In this document: piece after piece, positions 12,287 to 20,293 of the stretch | Layout of the letters: each line of letters begins with the position of its first letter | How positions within the stretch are numbered: position 1 is the stretch's first letter | Assembly: GCA_937901745.1 (NCBI GenBank) | Contig: CALGSZ010000111.1 | Location: 1 to 51,312, forward strand | DNA length: 51,312 bases | Reading direction: 5' to 3' | DNA from: an uncultured Chloroflexota bacterium | Lineage (GTDB): Bacteria > Chloroflexota > Chloroflexia > Thermomicrobiales > UBA6265 | Program-made: the position numbers and the translations under genes | The notes under the pieces: model-generated | The model's input: only the letters and a program-made list of their open reading frames with translations | The model's database searches: none | Told to the model about the DNA's origin: nothing

Positions 12287-12644
12287 GGTCCGCGCCAGCC
12301 TGATTTCATCCTTGCTTTGCCTGCCAGGCACGGCGCCCGAAAACCTCTTCCGACTGCGGTCAGACGACAGTCCCGGCGCGCCTCGACCAGCGACTTCGTG
12401 CCTCGATTCGGGCATGCGTGCGCCCGGCGAATTCCCTCCCCCGTACAAACTCACACGTCGGGAAAGGCCGCCACGGAGCAACCATAGAGCAGAAGGTGCC
12501 TCGACGGCGGGCATGCCCTCCGCTAACTCGCGGGGCCTGCTGCTATCAAGGACATTCGTCCGCCTCGCCGACTCCGCGGTCTCCACCAAATCTCGCTGCT
12601 AAACCCGGCTTCAAGCAATTCTCAAAATTGATGGTCCAAGGGTA
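12287..12644. other. Intergenic stretch with no recognised gene
   Basis: These 358 bases lie between the back-to-back promoters for rpoB (minus) and for the structured RNA (plus). Short open frames exist on both strands, but none has a ribosome-binding site plus a recognisable protein, and the composition is ordinary. I see no tRNA, repeat or confident hairpin here. Confidence 0.4.
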
Positions 12645-12673
12645 TTGACAAGCGGACACACCGGTGCTAGAGT
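12645..12673 (+). promoter_or_regulatory. Strong promoter driving the structured RNA
   Basis: TTGACA (12645-12650) and TAGAGT (12668-12673) are separated by exactly 17 bases. Transcription would begin near 12680, right at the first base-paired helix. No protein gene begins within 440 bases downstream, so the promoter points to an RNA product or a very long leader. Confidence 0.8.
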
Positions 12674-12677
12674 GTAC

Positions 12678-13041
12678 GTACTGAAGCGACGGGGACCGCG
12701 GAAGCGGTCAGCCAGCGGGAGATCGGAAACGGGATCCCCTGGCTTCGGGGAAGTAGCTGGCGGAAGCGTTCAGTACTTCTCTGAGGCGGCGGGTTTGCTC
12801 GACTCCGCGCCAAGCCGGTCGAGCAGGCATCGGAAAGCGGCGAAGGGTGGCAACACCCGACGTCAGCGCCGGTAGCCCGGAACGACAACGCTGCTCGCTG
12901 CGTCGATCCGGACCCACGCGACTGAGCGCCGGGCAACTGGCGCCGGACGCAGCCGTCGTGTCGCGGTCCTTCGGGGCCATTGCCGACACACCGACGCTTC
13001 AGGACGTGACGCCGACGACTGCTCACGCGGTTGTCGGCGTC
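12678..13041 (+). ncRNA. Candidate structured RNA of unknown family
   Basis: The sequence after the promoter is packed with perfect helices. P1 is GTACTGAA/TTCAGTAC (12678-12685, 12769-12776) and encloses a 6-bp GGAA-capped hairpin (12694-12709) and a GCCAGC/GCTGGC arm (12711-12716, 12756-12761). Next come an 8-bp helix (12796-12803, 12818-12825) and GGGTG-GCAA-CACCC (12845-12858). An 8-bp helix (12897-12904, 12946-12953) encloses GCGCC/GGCGC. A 6-bp helix (12958-12963, 12984-12989) is topped by a UUCG-capped stem. A 9-bp helix closes the region (13008-13016, 13033-13041). GNRA and UUCG loops are typical of functional RNA. I do not find RNase P, tmRNA, SRP RNA or T-box signature motifs. It may be independent or a long leader of the peptide gene downstream. 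Confidence 0.6.
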
Positions 13042-13123
13042 AACGTTTAATTCGAGTGCTGAGTCGCAAGTGTTAAGTGCTGAGAGAGAGCGAATGGGGG
13101 CGTTCGCCTCGTCGGGGTGATAG

Positions 13124-13216
13124 ATGACGCGCGGATGGGTGAGTGACCCGCTCTATTGGGTCGTTGGCCTTGTCGTCGTACTTCTCAATGTGATTCTCGT
13201 GCTGCTGCTCTTCTAA
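13124..13216 (+). CDS. 30-residue single-pass membrane peptide
   Basis: An ATG at 13124 opens a 30-codon frame ending in TAA. After a short polar start (MTRGWVSDP), residues 10-30 are almost entirely hydrophobic (LYWVVGLVVVLLNVILVLLL), long enough for one transmembrane helix. GGGGTG lies about six bases upstream as a ribosome-binding site, and a strong hairpin begins four bases after the stop. It lies 83 bases after the structured RNA and is probably on the same transcript. It resembles small membrane subunits or peptides in general character, but I recognise no family. The size makes chance possible; the RBS, composition and terminator together favour a real gene. Confidence 0.55.
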   Translation: MTRGWVSDPLYWVVGLVVVLLNVILVLLLF

Positions 13217-13219
13217 TGC

Positions 13220-13253
13220 GGAACGAGAGGCGTTCGGATTCGCCTCCCGTTCC
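13220..13253 (+). terminator. Strong hairpin closing the RNA/peptide unit
   Basis: GGAACG-A-GAGGCG (13220-13232) pairs with CGCCTC-C-CGTTCC (13241-13253): 12 bp with one A-C mismatch and an 8-base loop. It starts four bases after the peptide stop codon. The U-tract is weak, but stem and position suit transcription termination. Confidence 0.6.
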
Positions 13254-13349
13254 TACCTGCCTCACTTCTATCTCTCCGATCTGCGGCGCCGCGAACCGAA
13301 CGTGGACTCTGGGCGCGGCATTTCGGATGCGGGCGGCCGCATTTCGGTA

Positions 13350-13964
13350 TCAGCGGAAGATTCGGACGAGGATCTCGCTTGGTTGGGCTCCGTTCTCCTC
13401 GGCCGGAACTTGCGGACAGGCGGTGATACCAACCACCGTGTCCATCAGCGCGCGAAGCACCACATGGTCGTTCCGCTCGGCGAGCGATTCGCGCTGCTCC
13501 AGCTCCCCACGCTGTAGGATGGACACGTTCATGAACCAGTTGACCGGATCCGGGATCTGGTCGGCCTCGATGCCGTAGGGCGACAGCGCCCGCGTCAACG
13601 CCTCCAGGCAGCTCGGCCCGTCCTGGGTTGCGGAATTCTCGTCCGAATTCTTCTCATCCTCGGCCGAGCGCTGTGCGTCGCAAGCAGCGACGAGCATGTC
13701 GTGGCGGCCGACCGTGTCCTCTACCAGATCGAACATCGCGTTGCGGCGGTTCGAGTAGAGGGACATCCCCTTCTGGAGCATGATTGAATTGTTTTTCGAG
13801 CGCGTCACCGCGGTCGAAAGTCGCTCATCAGGGTCGGCGGCGTTGAAGGCGACGAAATCGGAGATTTGCTTCCCCTCCACCGCGATGATCTGCAGGAGTT
13901 GTCCCTCCTTCACTTCGACTCCAAGCGCCTCTCCGGGCTTGATCTGTTGCGCTTTGATGGCCAT
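13350..13964 (-). CDS. DUF1989 (urea carboxylase-associated) family protein
   Basis: The family signature is clear: SDFVAFNAADPDERLS, SLYSNRRNAMFDLVEDTVGRHDMLVAACD, IPDPVNWFMNV and a C-terminal VVGITACPQ. DUF1989 proteins are often encoded beside urea carboxylase or allophanate hydrolase and are thought to take part in urea/guanidine-type nitrogen metabolism. No such genes are present here. I chose the ATG at 13964, where homology begins (MAIKAQQIKPGEALGVEV); the frame stays open to an ATG at 14048, which would add a 28-residue basic extension. No strong ribosome-binding site settles the choice. It diverges from the ChrA-type transporter. Confidence 0.85.
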   Translation of the reverse strand: MAIKAQQIKPGEALGVEVKEGQLLQIIAVEGKQISDFVAFNAADPDERLSTAVTRSKNNSIMLQKGMSLYSNRRNAMFDLVEDTVGRHDMLVAACDAQRSAEDEKNSDENSATQDGPSCLEALTRALSPYGIEADQIPDPVNWFMNVSILQRGELEQRESLAERNDHVVLRALMDTVVGITACPQVPAEENGAQPSEILVRIFR

Positions 13965-14114
13965 GCGGCCGAGCAGCACCTGGCTCACGCGGTTCCTCTC
14001 ATCACTTCGCCATCTGTCACGTTCCTTCGCCCATTGTCGCAGGCGCATCGCGCTGGCATCAATGCGCTGAACGCCATCTCACGACCGCGCGCGACGGAAA
14101 GCGAGTGTACGACC

Positions 14115-15296
14115 ATGTGCGATGACCCATCCCCCTCCTCACGGCGAGAGCGCCTGAGCGAGGTCGCATGGCTCGCGGTTGTGTTGGGCGTCACCGCCTT
14201 CGGCGGACCGGCAGCGCACATCGCGATGCTTCGCAACGAGGTCGTGGTCCGCCGGCAATGGCTGACCGATCGGCAGTTCCTCGACCTGATCGGGGTCACG
14301 AACCTCATCCCCGGCCCAAACTCGACCGAGATGGTCATGCACGTCGGGCATGAGCGCGCCGGCCGGCGGGGACTCGTGATTGCCGGCGTCGGATTCATCG
14401 CCCCGGCTGCCGCCGTCACCCTCGCCTTCGCTTGGCTCTACGTTCGCTATGGAACGACCCCAACCGGCGCTTGGCTTCTCTACGGCGTAAAGCCGGTTGT
14501 CATAGCCATCGTGGCACAAGCGTTGTGGAGCCTGGGCCGAACCGCGCTCACGAGTGCTCGGGAAGCGGTCATCGCCGGAGCGGCATTCGTGATGTACCTA
14601 CTCGGCTTCAACGAGCTGGCGCTCCTCTTCGGTGGCGGCGCGATCGCCATCCTCCTCCGCGGCCTATCGCGGCTGCGAAGGTCAGCTGATCGAGTGACGT
14701 TCTCGCTCACGCCCGGGCTCTTCGCGCCGAGCGCGTTGCTATCGCTCGCTGCAAAGTCGCCGGACGTGGCGTACTCGGCGACGCGTCTCTTCCTGACGTT
14801 TCTCAAGATCGGCGCGGTGTTGTACGGCTCGGGGTACGTCCTGCTCGCCTTCCTCCGCAACGATTTCGTCAATCGGTACGGCTGGCTGACGGACCAACAA
14901 CTTCTCGACGCCGTCGCCGTTGGTCAGGTCACTCCTGGGCCGGTCTTCTCCACGGCGACGTTCATCGGCTACCTCGTCGGCGGCTCGAGCGGCGCTATCT
15001 TGGCAACCGTCGCGATCTTCCTTCCTTCGTTCTGCTTCGTCGCCGCCGTCAATCCTCTCGTGCACCGTCTCCGCGGCCATGCCGGTCTCTCGCTCATGCT
15101 GGACGGCATAAACGCGGCCGCTCTTGGTCTGATGGCTGCCGTGACACTGCAGCTCGGTCGCGACGCCATCGTCGATCTCACCTCGGTGCTGCTGGTGCTC
15201 GCCGCCGCCGCTATCCTGCTCCGTTTTCGGGTCAACTCTGCCTGGATCGTTCTCGCGGGAGCGGCTGTTGGCCTAGTGAGGCAGCTCCTCACCTAA
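14115..15296 (+). CDS. chrA: ChrA-family chromate/anion transporter
   Basis: The 393-residue protein has two tandem CHR domains, as in full-length ChrA. Each half carries the family motif: FGGPAAHIAMLRNEVV with WLTDRQFLDLIGVTNLIPGP in the first, and FLRNDFVNRYGWLTDQQLLDAVAVGQVTPGPVFSTATFIGYL in the second. About ten hydrophobic segments are visible. ChrA proteins export chromate, probably in exchange with sulfate, though many homologues have untested substrates. The reading frame is open far upstream, but that part overlaps the divergent DUF1989 gene and is polar and unconserved, so the ATG at 14115 is preferred. No chrB or other metal-resistance gene is adjacent. Confidence 0.88.
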   Translation: MCDDPSPSSRRERLSEVAWLAVVLGVTAFGGPAAHIAMLRNEVVVRRQWLTDRQFLDLIGVTNLIPGPNSTEMVMHVGHERAGRRGLVIAGVGFIAPAAAVTLAFAWLYVRYGTTPTGAWLLYGVKPVVIAIVAQALWSLGRTALTSAREAVIAGAAFVMYLLGFNELALLFGGGAIAILLRGLSRLRRSADRVTFSLTPGLFAPSALLSLAAKSPDVAYSATRLFLTFLKIGAVLYGSGYVLLAFLRNDFVNRYGWLTDQQLLDAVAVGQVTPGPVFSTATFIGYLVGGSSGAILATVAIFLPSFCFVAAVNPLVHRLRGHAGLSLMLDGINAAALGLMAAVTLQLGRDAIVDLTSVLLVLAAAAILLRFRVNSAWIVLAGAAVGLVRQLLT

Positions 15297-15526
15297 CCCG
15301 GACGTAGAACGCCTCCGTAGCCGCTTCCCCCGCCGTCTGGTGGTCCGAGGCCTTAGACGTCGGCCAAACGGGACTATCTGGTCACAGTCTCCGGCGACTC
15401 CCGCCGCTAGTATGGCGGTGGTAGAGCCGGAGCCGATCAATGCCACCGGGACGTGGCCGGGCGTGCCCGTCGTGATTCGGTCCGGGTTCGAAGTGAGTCG
15501 ACAAATGTCTTGAGGAGTCCTCGGAA

Positions 15527-17023
15527 ATGGGATCCGCTAGAACAGGAGAGTCCCGGCTAAGAATGCGGCGCTTTGGCTGGTTTGCGGTCTTCGCGATCGT
15601 GCTCGCGATATTTGGCACGCTCTCGCTCGATGTCGGCATTGCGGCCGATCGCGGCAAGGTCATCACCCTGGGCGAGAGCCTGACGCCGGACCAGCGGCAG
15701 GAATTGCTCAATCTCTTCCAGGCAGGACCGGACGACACCGTCTACACCATCACCGAAGCCGAAACCAACGAAGCGATGGCCGGCGTCCTCGACGAGGTTG
15801 GCGCGGGCGTGACTGGCGCCTTCTCGTCCACCGCCCTTACCTGCCGCCCGCTGGGCGACGGTCTCGACGTCACGACACGCAACATCACGCTGGTCACGCC
15901 GAGCATGTACGCGATGGCCTTGGTCACGGCGGGTATCGGCGATGCGACGCTGGTGGTGGCGGCGCCTTCGACGGCCCCGGCGCTCGGCCTGACGGCGATG
16001 GCGGGGGTGTTCAAGACGTGGGACCTGGCGCCGTGCGACAGCGGGAACACCACGCCGGAGCGGCAGCGCCTGGCGCTGGAGGAGTTGGCGCTGACCGCTG
16101 AGATCGGCCAAGCACTCATTCTCTCCGGCAGACTTGACGGCGTGCAGCTCGCCTCCAACGTCATTCTCGAGACCCAGAAGATCATCGTTACCGAGAAGTT
16201 GAAGAAGAGCAGCGAGATCGAAGAAGCGGTCCGCGCGCAAGAGGCAGCAGCCGGGATCGTCATCCCAGACAACCTGCGCGCCGAGCTCATCGATCTCTTC
16301 GTCCGGCTCGTGAAGGCTGACATCGACTGGAGCACCTTCTCGGCTGGATGGACCATCACCTACGCCGACAACGACACCCGAATCACGATGACCGGCGAGG
16401 GCATCGCCATCCGCCGCGCCCGCCAGACCGCGACCGCTCAGGCGAAAGCCGCCAAGACGGCGACGGCCGAAGCCAGGGCCGCGCTGACCGCGACCGCGGA
16501 AGCAAGCAAGCGAATGACGGCGACCGCCGAGGCCGCGATGACGGCCACCGCCCAGGCGGAGGCGGCGATGACAGCGACGGCGCAAGCGGCCGCGGCTATG
16601 ACCGCCACCGCTGCCGCGCAACCCACCGCCACGCCGACGCCCTCCCCGACTCCGACGCCAGCACCTTTCGCCGTCACGGGAACGATCTCGAAGATTCAGG
16701 ATCTGACGATCTCGATCAAGCCCGAAGGCGGCAAGGAGTCAGTCGACTACGTTGTCGAACCGGACGCCAAGATCACGCGGGAAGGTGAGGCCTCGACGAT
16801 CGCTTCGCTGAAGAAGGGCGATGAGGTCACCCTCACGGTCGACGGCAACACGCAACACGTCCGGGAGATCGTCGCCACGGCAGCGCCGGTCAGCCCGCTG
16901 GCGAACGTGATGAAGCTGTGGTGGGTCATCCCGGTGATCGGTCTCGTCGGCGCGGTCATCGCGCTGCGCGGAAAGGTGGGCGATCGCGATCCGTTTGTGG
17001 TCAAGCGAATCGCCGCTGCCTAA
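15527..17023 (+). CDS. DUF1002 (YpuA-like) protein with Ala/Thr repeats and C-terminal TM helix
   Basis: The start has GAGGAG about ten bases upstream. A signal anchor or signal peptide lies at residues ~15-38 (FGWFAVFAIVLAIFGTL). Residues ~45-285 match the DUF1002 family typified by B. subtilis YpuA (ITLGESLTPDQRQELLNLF, MYAMALVTAGI, DIDWSTFSAGW). Then comes a low-complexity region of tandem AAMTATAQ-type units (~300-360), a Pro/Thr spacer, a small beta-rich domain (VTGTISKIQDLTISI...) and a membrane helix near the end (LWWVIPVIGLVGAVIAL). It is probably surface-exposed with both ends at the membrane. Function is unknown. It is followed 22 bases later by a PRC-barrel gene, suggesting an operon. 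Confidence 0.8.
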   Translation: MGSARTGESRLRMRRFGWFAVFAIVLAIFGTLSLDVGIAADRGKVITLGESLTPDQRQELLNLFQAGPDDTVYTITEAETNEAMAGVLDEVGAGVTGAFSSTALTCRPLGDGLDVTTRNITLVTPSMYAMALVTAGIGDATLVVAAPSTAPALGLTAMAGVFKTWDLAPCDSGNTTPERQRLALEELALTAEIGQALILSGRLDGVQLASNVILETQKIIVTEKLKKSSEIEEAVRAQEAAAGIVIPDNLRAELIDLFVRLVKADIDWSTFSAGWTITYADNDTRITMTGEGIAIRRARQTATAQAKAAKTATAEARAALTATAEASKRMTATAEAAMTATAQAEAAMTATAQAAAAMTATAAAQPTATPTPSPTPTPAPFAVTGTISKIQDLTISIKPEGGKESVDYVVEPDAKITREGEASTIASLKKGDEVTLTVDGNTQHVREIVATAAPVSPLANVMKLWWVIPVIGLVGAVIALRGKVGDRDPFVVKRIAAA

Positions 17024-17045
17024 GCGACACGGAGGAGGAAGGCAG

Positions 17046-17588
17046 ATGCGCCTGCTCTCTGGCGCCTCGACGAACGGGGCAGCAAAGAAGTCCGAGGACA
17101 AGCAATCGAAGCGGAAACGGCGAGACGAGGATCCAGGGATTCCTCCTGAGCTTCTGCTCCGCCGCGACCACAACATCCGCTATGAGCGGAATGGAGCCGT
17201 CTACGCCACCGATGGGAAAGTCGGGACACTGAAAAAGGTGGTCGTGGACGACGCGGCAGGAGAAGTCGAAGCGCTGGTGATCGCCGTCGACGGCAGCGAT
17301 CGGCTGGTGCTCATCCCGCCCGACTTGGTCGACAAAACCGCGGGGAGCGCCGTCTTCCTCGTCGTCAATCGCGCCCAGTTCACGGAGCGCTTGGCCAACG
17401 CATCCGACTTCGACAAGCGCCAGTACACCCGGGTCGATCTGAAATCGCTGCTGAAGCGCGAGCGCCCGGCCTCGGCAGCTCACCCACGACGGGCTGTCTC
17501 CAACGTCGGCAAGGACTTTGTCGAGACGCCGAACGTCTCGCCGCTTAGCCGCCTGCAGCGCACATCGGGCACGCTCGCGGCAGACTAA
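17046..17588 (+). CDS. PRC-barrel domain protein
   Basis: The start is the ATG at 17046, with a long GGAGGAGGAAGG ribosome-binding site just upstream; the frame opens earlier but without such a site. The 180-residue product has a basic, low-complexity N-terminus (KKSEDKQSKRKRRDED) and then a PRC-barrel-like domain around residues 45-105 (VYATDGKVGTLKKVVVDDAAGEVEALVIAV, LVLIPPDLV). PRC-barrel domains occur in photosynthetic reaction centre subunit H and in RimM, and in many small proteins of unknown role. The preceding DUF1002 gene is probably its operon partner. Confidence 0.78.
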   Translation: MRLLSGASTNGAAKKSEDKQSKRKRRDEDPGIPPELLLRRDHNIRYERNGAVYATDGKVGTLKKVVVDDAAGEVEALVIAVDGSDRLVLIPPDLVDKTAGSAVFLVVNRAQFTERLANASDFDKRQYTRVDLKSLLKRERPASAAHPRRAVSNVGKDFVETPNVSPLSRLQRTSGTLAAD

Positions 17589-17614
17589 TCGCCAATATCG
17601 CCCGATCTGTCGCT

Positions 17615-18943
17615 TCAGGCTTCCGGATGCCGCGCCGTGATCTCCCCAATGAGGTCGGCTATTGTCGGATGCGCGCGCAGGCAGCACTCAAAGGCGCGAC
17701 TCGCCGCCGACGATAGGACGGGAGCGAGCGCGGCCAATTGGTCAGCAGCAGATGCCTCGGTCAACGCAAGGCCGAGGCATCGGTCTTTTAGTTCCGCCTC
17801 TCTCTCCTCGCACCAACGAGAAACTTCAGTCGCAATGTCTTCCAGCTCGCGCTGGAGGTGCAGCAGGTCATCTTGATCGAGCTGCGGGGCAAGCTCGAGC
17901 CTTACCCGAACTTGATGGATGCGCGCGGCCGGCTCATCGAAGAGCTCCCGCAGGAAGAGCGCCTCACCGAAGCGGTGGGTGAAGCGGCAAAGGTTGTAGA
18001 GCCGCTTGGCAACCTTCACGAAGTCAGGCGGCCTGCACTGCGCGTAGTGAGCCGCCTCCCGCTCCATCGCTATCACATAATCAGCGGTGCCGTCCTTAAG
18101 AATGCCAGCTATGGCAGCGGCGAGTGCCGCGCCGTCTGCATCGAGATAGACCTGCTGGTAATCGCCGTCGATCGCGCCATCGAGCCCGACGATTCCGCCG
18201 TTCGGCGATTGCCACGTTGCGTCAATGACCTTGCTGACTCGCCACGGACCACCGACCTCAACCCTGTCGACGATCCAATCGAGCTTGATGAATCCGGGCT
18301 TCGCGACCGCCTCCTCCAGACGAATCGTGACCTCACTCCCAGCGTCGCTTGCTACTACAACTGCCCCCCGGGCGAAATCCTCGGGTGTCCAGCGCAGGAC
18401 GCTGTGATTCGCGACGCCGAGCATCAACTCCTCGAAGCGAAAGCCCGCATGCTCAGCGGCTCGCGCAATGACATCCCGGATCGCCTGGAGCAGGAGTTGG
18501 CACGCATCCTCGCGAGTCGGAGCCGTGATGTGCACACGTTCGAAGTAATCAATGTCGGACGGATAGGGATGCGCCCGGCCGAGCGCCGCGCTTCCGGCAA
18601 TCGCCAAGCCGGCTCGGACGTTCGCTGAATCTGGCGTCGCGACGACCTGCCCGATCTCCCGCAGGAGGTTGGTCCAAGCCGGATCGAAGTCGACGAGAAC
18701 GAGCTCGTGACCGGCGATGCCATGATGCGCGTGGTAAGCCCACTCGTCCTCTGTTGTGAGCGCCTCCAGTAGCGCCACGAGCCACTCACGGGATCGCTCC
18801 GCTTCGACTGCGATCCCCGCTCTTCGCGCGGCGATCTCCAATTCCGCCAACACTTGCTCCGGCACGAGCACAGGCATCCCCGCGGCTGCCCGCTCGGGCA
18901 GGTTTGGCTCGAAAGCAGCCGATGAGCGTCCGGTCGATGTCAT
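17615..18943 (-). CDS. Orphan nucleotidyltransferase-fold protein
   Basis: The 442-residue protein carries the nucleotidyltransferase signature GSAALGRAHPYPSDIDYF near residue 120, giving the G-S motif and two metal-binding aspartates (DID). A plausible third carboxylate is in IKLDWIVD about 100 residues later, so the catalytic triad looks complete. The rest is mixed alpha/beta followed by a helical, Glu-rich C-terminal third. I recognise no specific subfamily: it is much longer than MNT-type antitoxins and lacks poly(A) polymerase or CCA-enzyme motifs. It is convergent with the PRC-barrel gene. The substrate, whether RNA, nucleotide, antibiotic or protein, cannot be read from the sequence. 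Confidence 0.6.
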   Translation of the reverse strand: MTSTGRSSAAFEPNLPERAAAGMPVLVPEQVLAELEIAARRAGIAVEAERSREWLVALLEALTTEDEWAYHAHHGIAGHELVLVDFDPAWTNLLREIGQVVATPDSANVRAGLAIAGSAALGRAHPYPSDIDYFERVHITAPTREDACQLLLQAIRDVIARAAEHAGFRFEELMLGVANHSVLRWTPEDFARGAVVVASDAGSEVTIRLEEAVAKPGFIKLDWIVDRVEVGGPWRVSKVIDATWQSPNGGIVGLDGAIDGDYQQVYLDADGAALAAAIAGILKDGTADYVIAMEREAAHYAQCRPPDFVKVAKRLYNLCRFTHRFGEALFLRELFDEPAARIHQVRVRLELAPQLDQDDLLHLQRELEDIATEVSRWCEEREAELKDRCLGLALTEASAADQLAALAPVLSSAASRAFECCLRAHPTIADLIGEITARHPEA

Positions 18944-18993
18944 TACGCCGAGCCTCCCCGCCCAGCCGCTCGCACCGATGGGCGTGCGTTCCT

Positions 18994-19016
18994 AACTGAA
19001 ATCAAACGCCTGAAAT
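18994..19016. repeat. Short direct repeat CTGAAATCA in a divergent promoter region
   Basis: CTGAAATCA occurs at 18994-19002 and again at 19008-19016, a centre spacing of 14 bases. The region 18944-19271 separates the nucleotidyltransferase gene (minus) from the zinc-ribbon gene (plus). Otherwise it holds no gene I can support and no clear sigma-70 promoter. The repeat could be a regulator site but is short enough to be chance. Confidence 0.3.
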
Positions 19017-19271
19017 CAGATGAATGCATTTTGCCATGTTATGGACATCGGCCGCATCCGCAAACTCGCAGAAATCTCATCGACTTTGCCAGCGCCGCGC
19101 TCCCGCGATTGGCAACTCGCTACGTGCAGCGGTGCCCGGATATGGAGATAGTTCGTGCCATACTTATCTTTACGTGAGACGACGGCGCTGCACCGACGGT
19201 TCCGACCGGCAGCTGCGGCGCGAACGAGGTGGCGACAATCGCGCGGAGCGCGGCGGCGAAGGAGGAGATCG

Positions 19272-20111
19272 ATGGAGAACCGGTGTCCGAATTGCGGAAA
19301 TCCGACTCGCCCTGGAGCGCGGTTCTGCACGAGTTGCGGATTTCGCCTCCCGGAACAGCCGGCCGAGTCTCCCGCGCCGACGGTGGGTCGTTCCCCCTTC
19401 GCCACGACGTCCACGATCTCCTCGTGGTGGCCCGGTCAACAGCAATCATCTTCCTCCGACGCGGACCGCGTAAGTGAATCTGAGTCGGCTCCCGCTGAGA
19501 CGGCATCGGCCGCGCAGGAGTCCGCTCCTGAGCCGGTCACCGAAGAGGCAGCACCGGCCTCGGCGGACTTCGAGGCTACGTCCGCGCCCGCTGCCGAGCC
19601 TGAGACCGTAACCGCGTCCGCCGCCGAAACGCAGGCGACCGAAGAGGTCAGCGCCGAACCGGCGACGCAGGAGGAGTCCGCGACCCCGTCCAGCGCGGCA
19701 ACGTCCTGGGAAGAGACGCTCGCGGCGTTCTCGGCTACCCGGACCCCTGAGCCGGTCACCACGACCAGCGGCAACGAGGGGCAGGATCAAGACCCATTAG
19801 GGCGAGCCGAGTCGCTCTTGGACGAACTGCGCGCGCTGCTGCCCGAGCTGGCTCAAGCGAAGACCTCCTCGGGCGTGGATCCAGAGGCTGTCGCCGCCAG
19901 CCTCGCCGCCGCGAGGGAAGAGCTCGCTCTAAAGCGGTCCGCCCTGGAATCGCTGGGCGATGTCGCCGAGCGGGCGCAGGCACATCCGCGCGACCTCGAT
20001 GTGATGCTCGATCTCGTTGCCCGCGCGGGAGCAATTGTCGAGCTCAAGAGCGCCTACAGCCGGGCACTCGCGGCGATGGACGACGCGCTGCGAGCGCTCC
20101 GCCGCGACTGA
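19272..20111 (+). CDS. Zinc-ribbon protein with acidic low-complexity linker
   Basis: The ATG at 19272 is preceded by GGAGGAG and begins MENRCPNCGNPTRPGARFCTSCGFRL, a zinc ribbon with C5, C8, C19 and C22. Residues ~50-190 are an Ala/Glu/Ser/Thr-rich disordered linker. The C-terminal ~90 residues are helical and probably coiled coil (LLDELRALLPELAQ, SLAAAREELALKRSALESL, AYSRALAAMDDALRAL). It has no membrane segment. The architecture suggests an adaptor or scaffold, but no function is known. It lies at the head of a plus-strand run with the next two genes, and a zinc ribbon of the same style is fused to the PrsW-like protein at 22.1-23.3 kb. Confidence 0.75.
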   Translation: MENRCPNCGNPTRPGARFCTSCGFRLPEQPAESPAPTVGRSPFATTSTISSWWPGQQQSSSSDADRVSESESAPAETASAAQESAPEPVTEEAAPASADFEATSAPAAEPETVTASAAETQATEEVSAEPATQEESATPSSAATSWEETLAAFSATRTPEPVTTTSGNEGQDQDPLGRAESLLDELRALLPELAQAKTSSGVDPEAVAASLAAAREELALKRSALESLGDVAERAQAHPRDLDVMLDLVARAGAIVELKSAYSRALAAMDDALRALRRD

Positions 20112-20167
20112 TCCTCGCGGTCAATCTGATTCCTCTAACTCCCTGATTCGCCAAGGAGATTCGCATC

Positions 20168-20209
20168 GCCAGGGAGGCGGCAGGACCGAAACCGGGCTGC
20201 CCCCCTGGC
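20168..20209 (+). terminator. Terminator-like hairpin after the zinc-ribbon gene
   Basis: GCCAGGG (20168-20174) pairs with CCCTGGC (20203-20209). An inner GGCAG/CTGCC stem (20179-20183, 20197-20201) stacks across a small asymmetric bulge. It lies about 57 bases past the stop and has no U-tract. Confidence 0.4.
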
Positions 20210-20293
20210 ACTTGGCATGCGTCGGTAGTGCCTCAGTTGACGCCTGCTGGTGCTCGGCGTCCCCGTTGCATTGCTGGCTGTCAGGAGGTCTAC

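Noticed and set aside
12560..12600. T-box-like GGTGGAGACCGCGG on the minus strand
   Set aside because: It differs from the AGGGTGGNACCGCG core, lacks the specifier stem and a terminator in the right place, and no aminoacyl-tRNA or amino-acid gene follows directly.
12678..13041. Assigning the structured RNA to RNase P RNA, tmRNA or SRP RNA
   Set aside because: The conserved RNase P GAGGAAAGTCCGGGC core, a tmRNA T-arm/tag frame and the SRP GGAA/GCAG domain IV pattern were all looked for and not found.
15411..15512. 33-codon frame just upstream of the DUF1002 gene
   Set aside because: No ribosome-binding site or recognisable composition; too short to support.
16437..16620. Repeated GCGATGACGGC-like units taken as a CRISPR or DNA repeat
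   Set aside because: They are codon-level repeats of AAMTATAQ inside an intact protein; no uniform repeat-spacer pattern exists.
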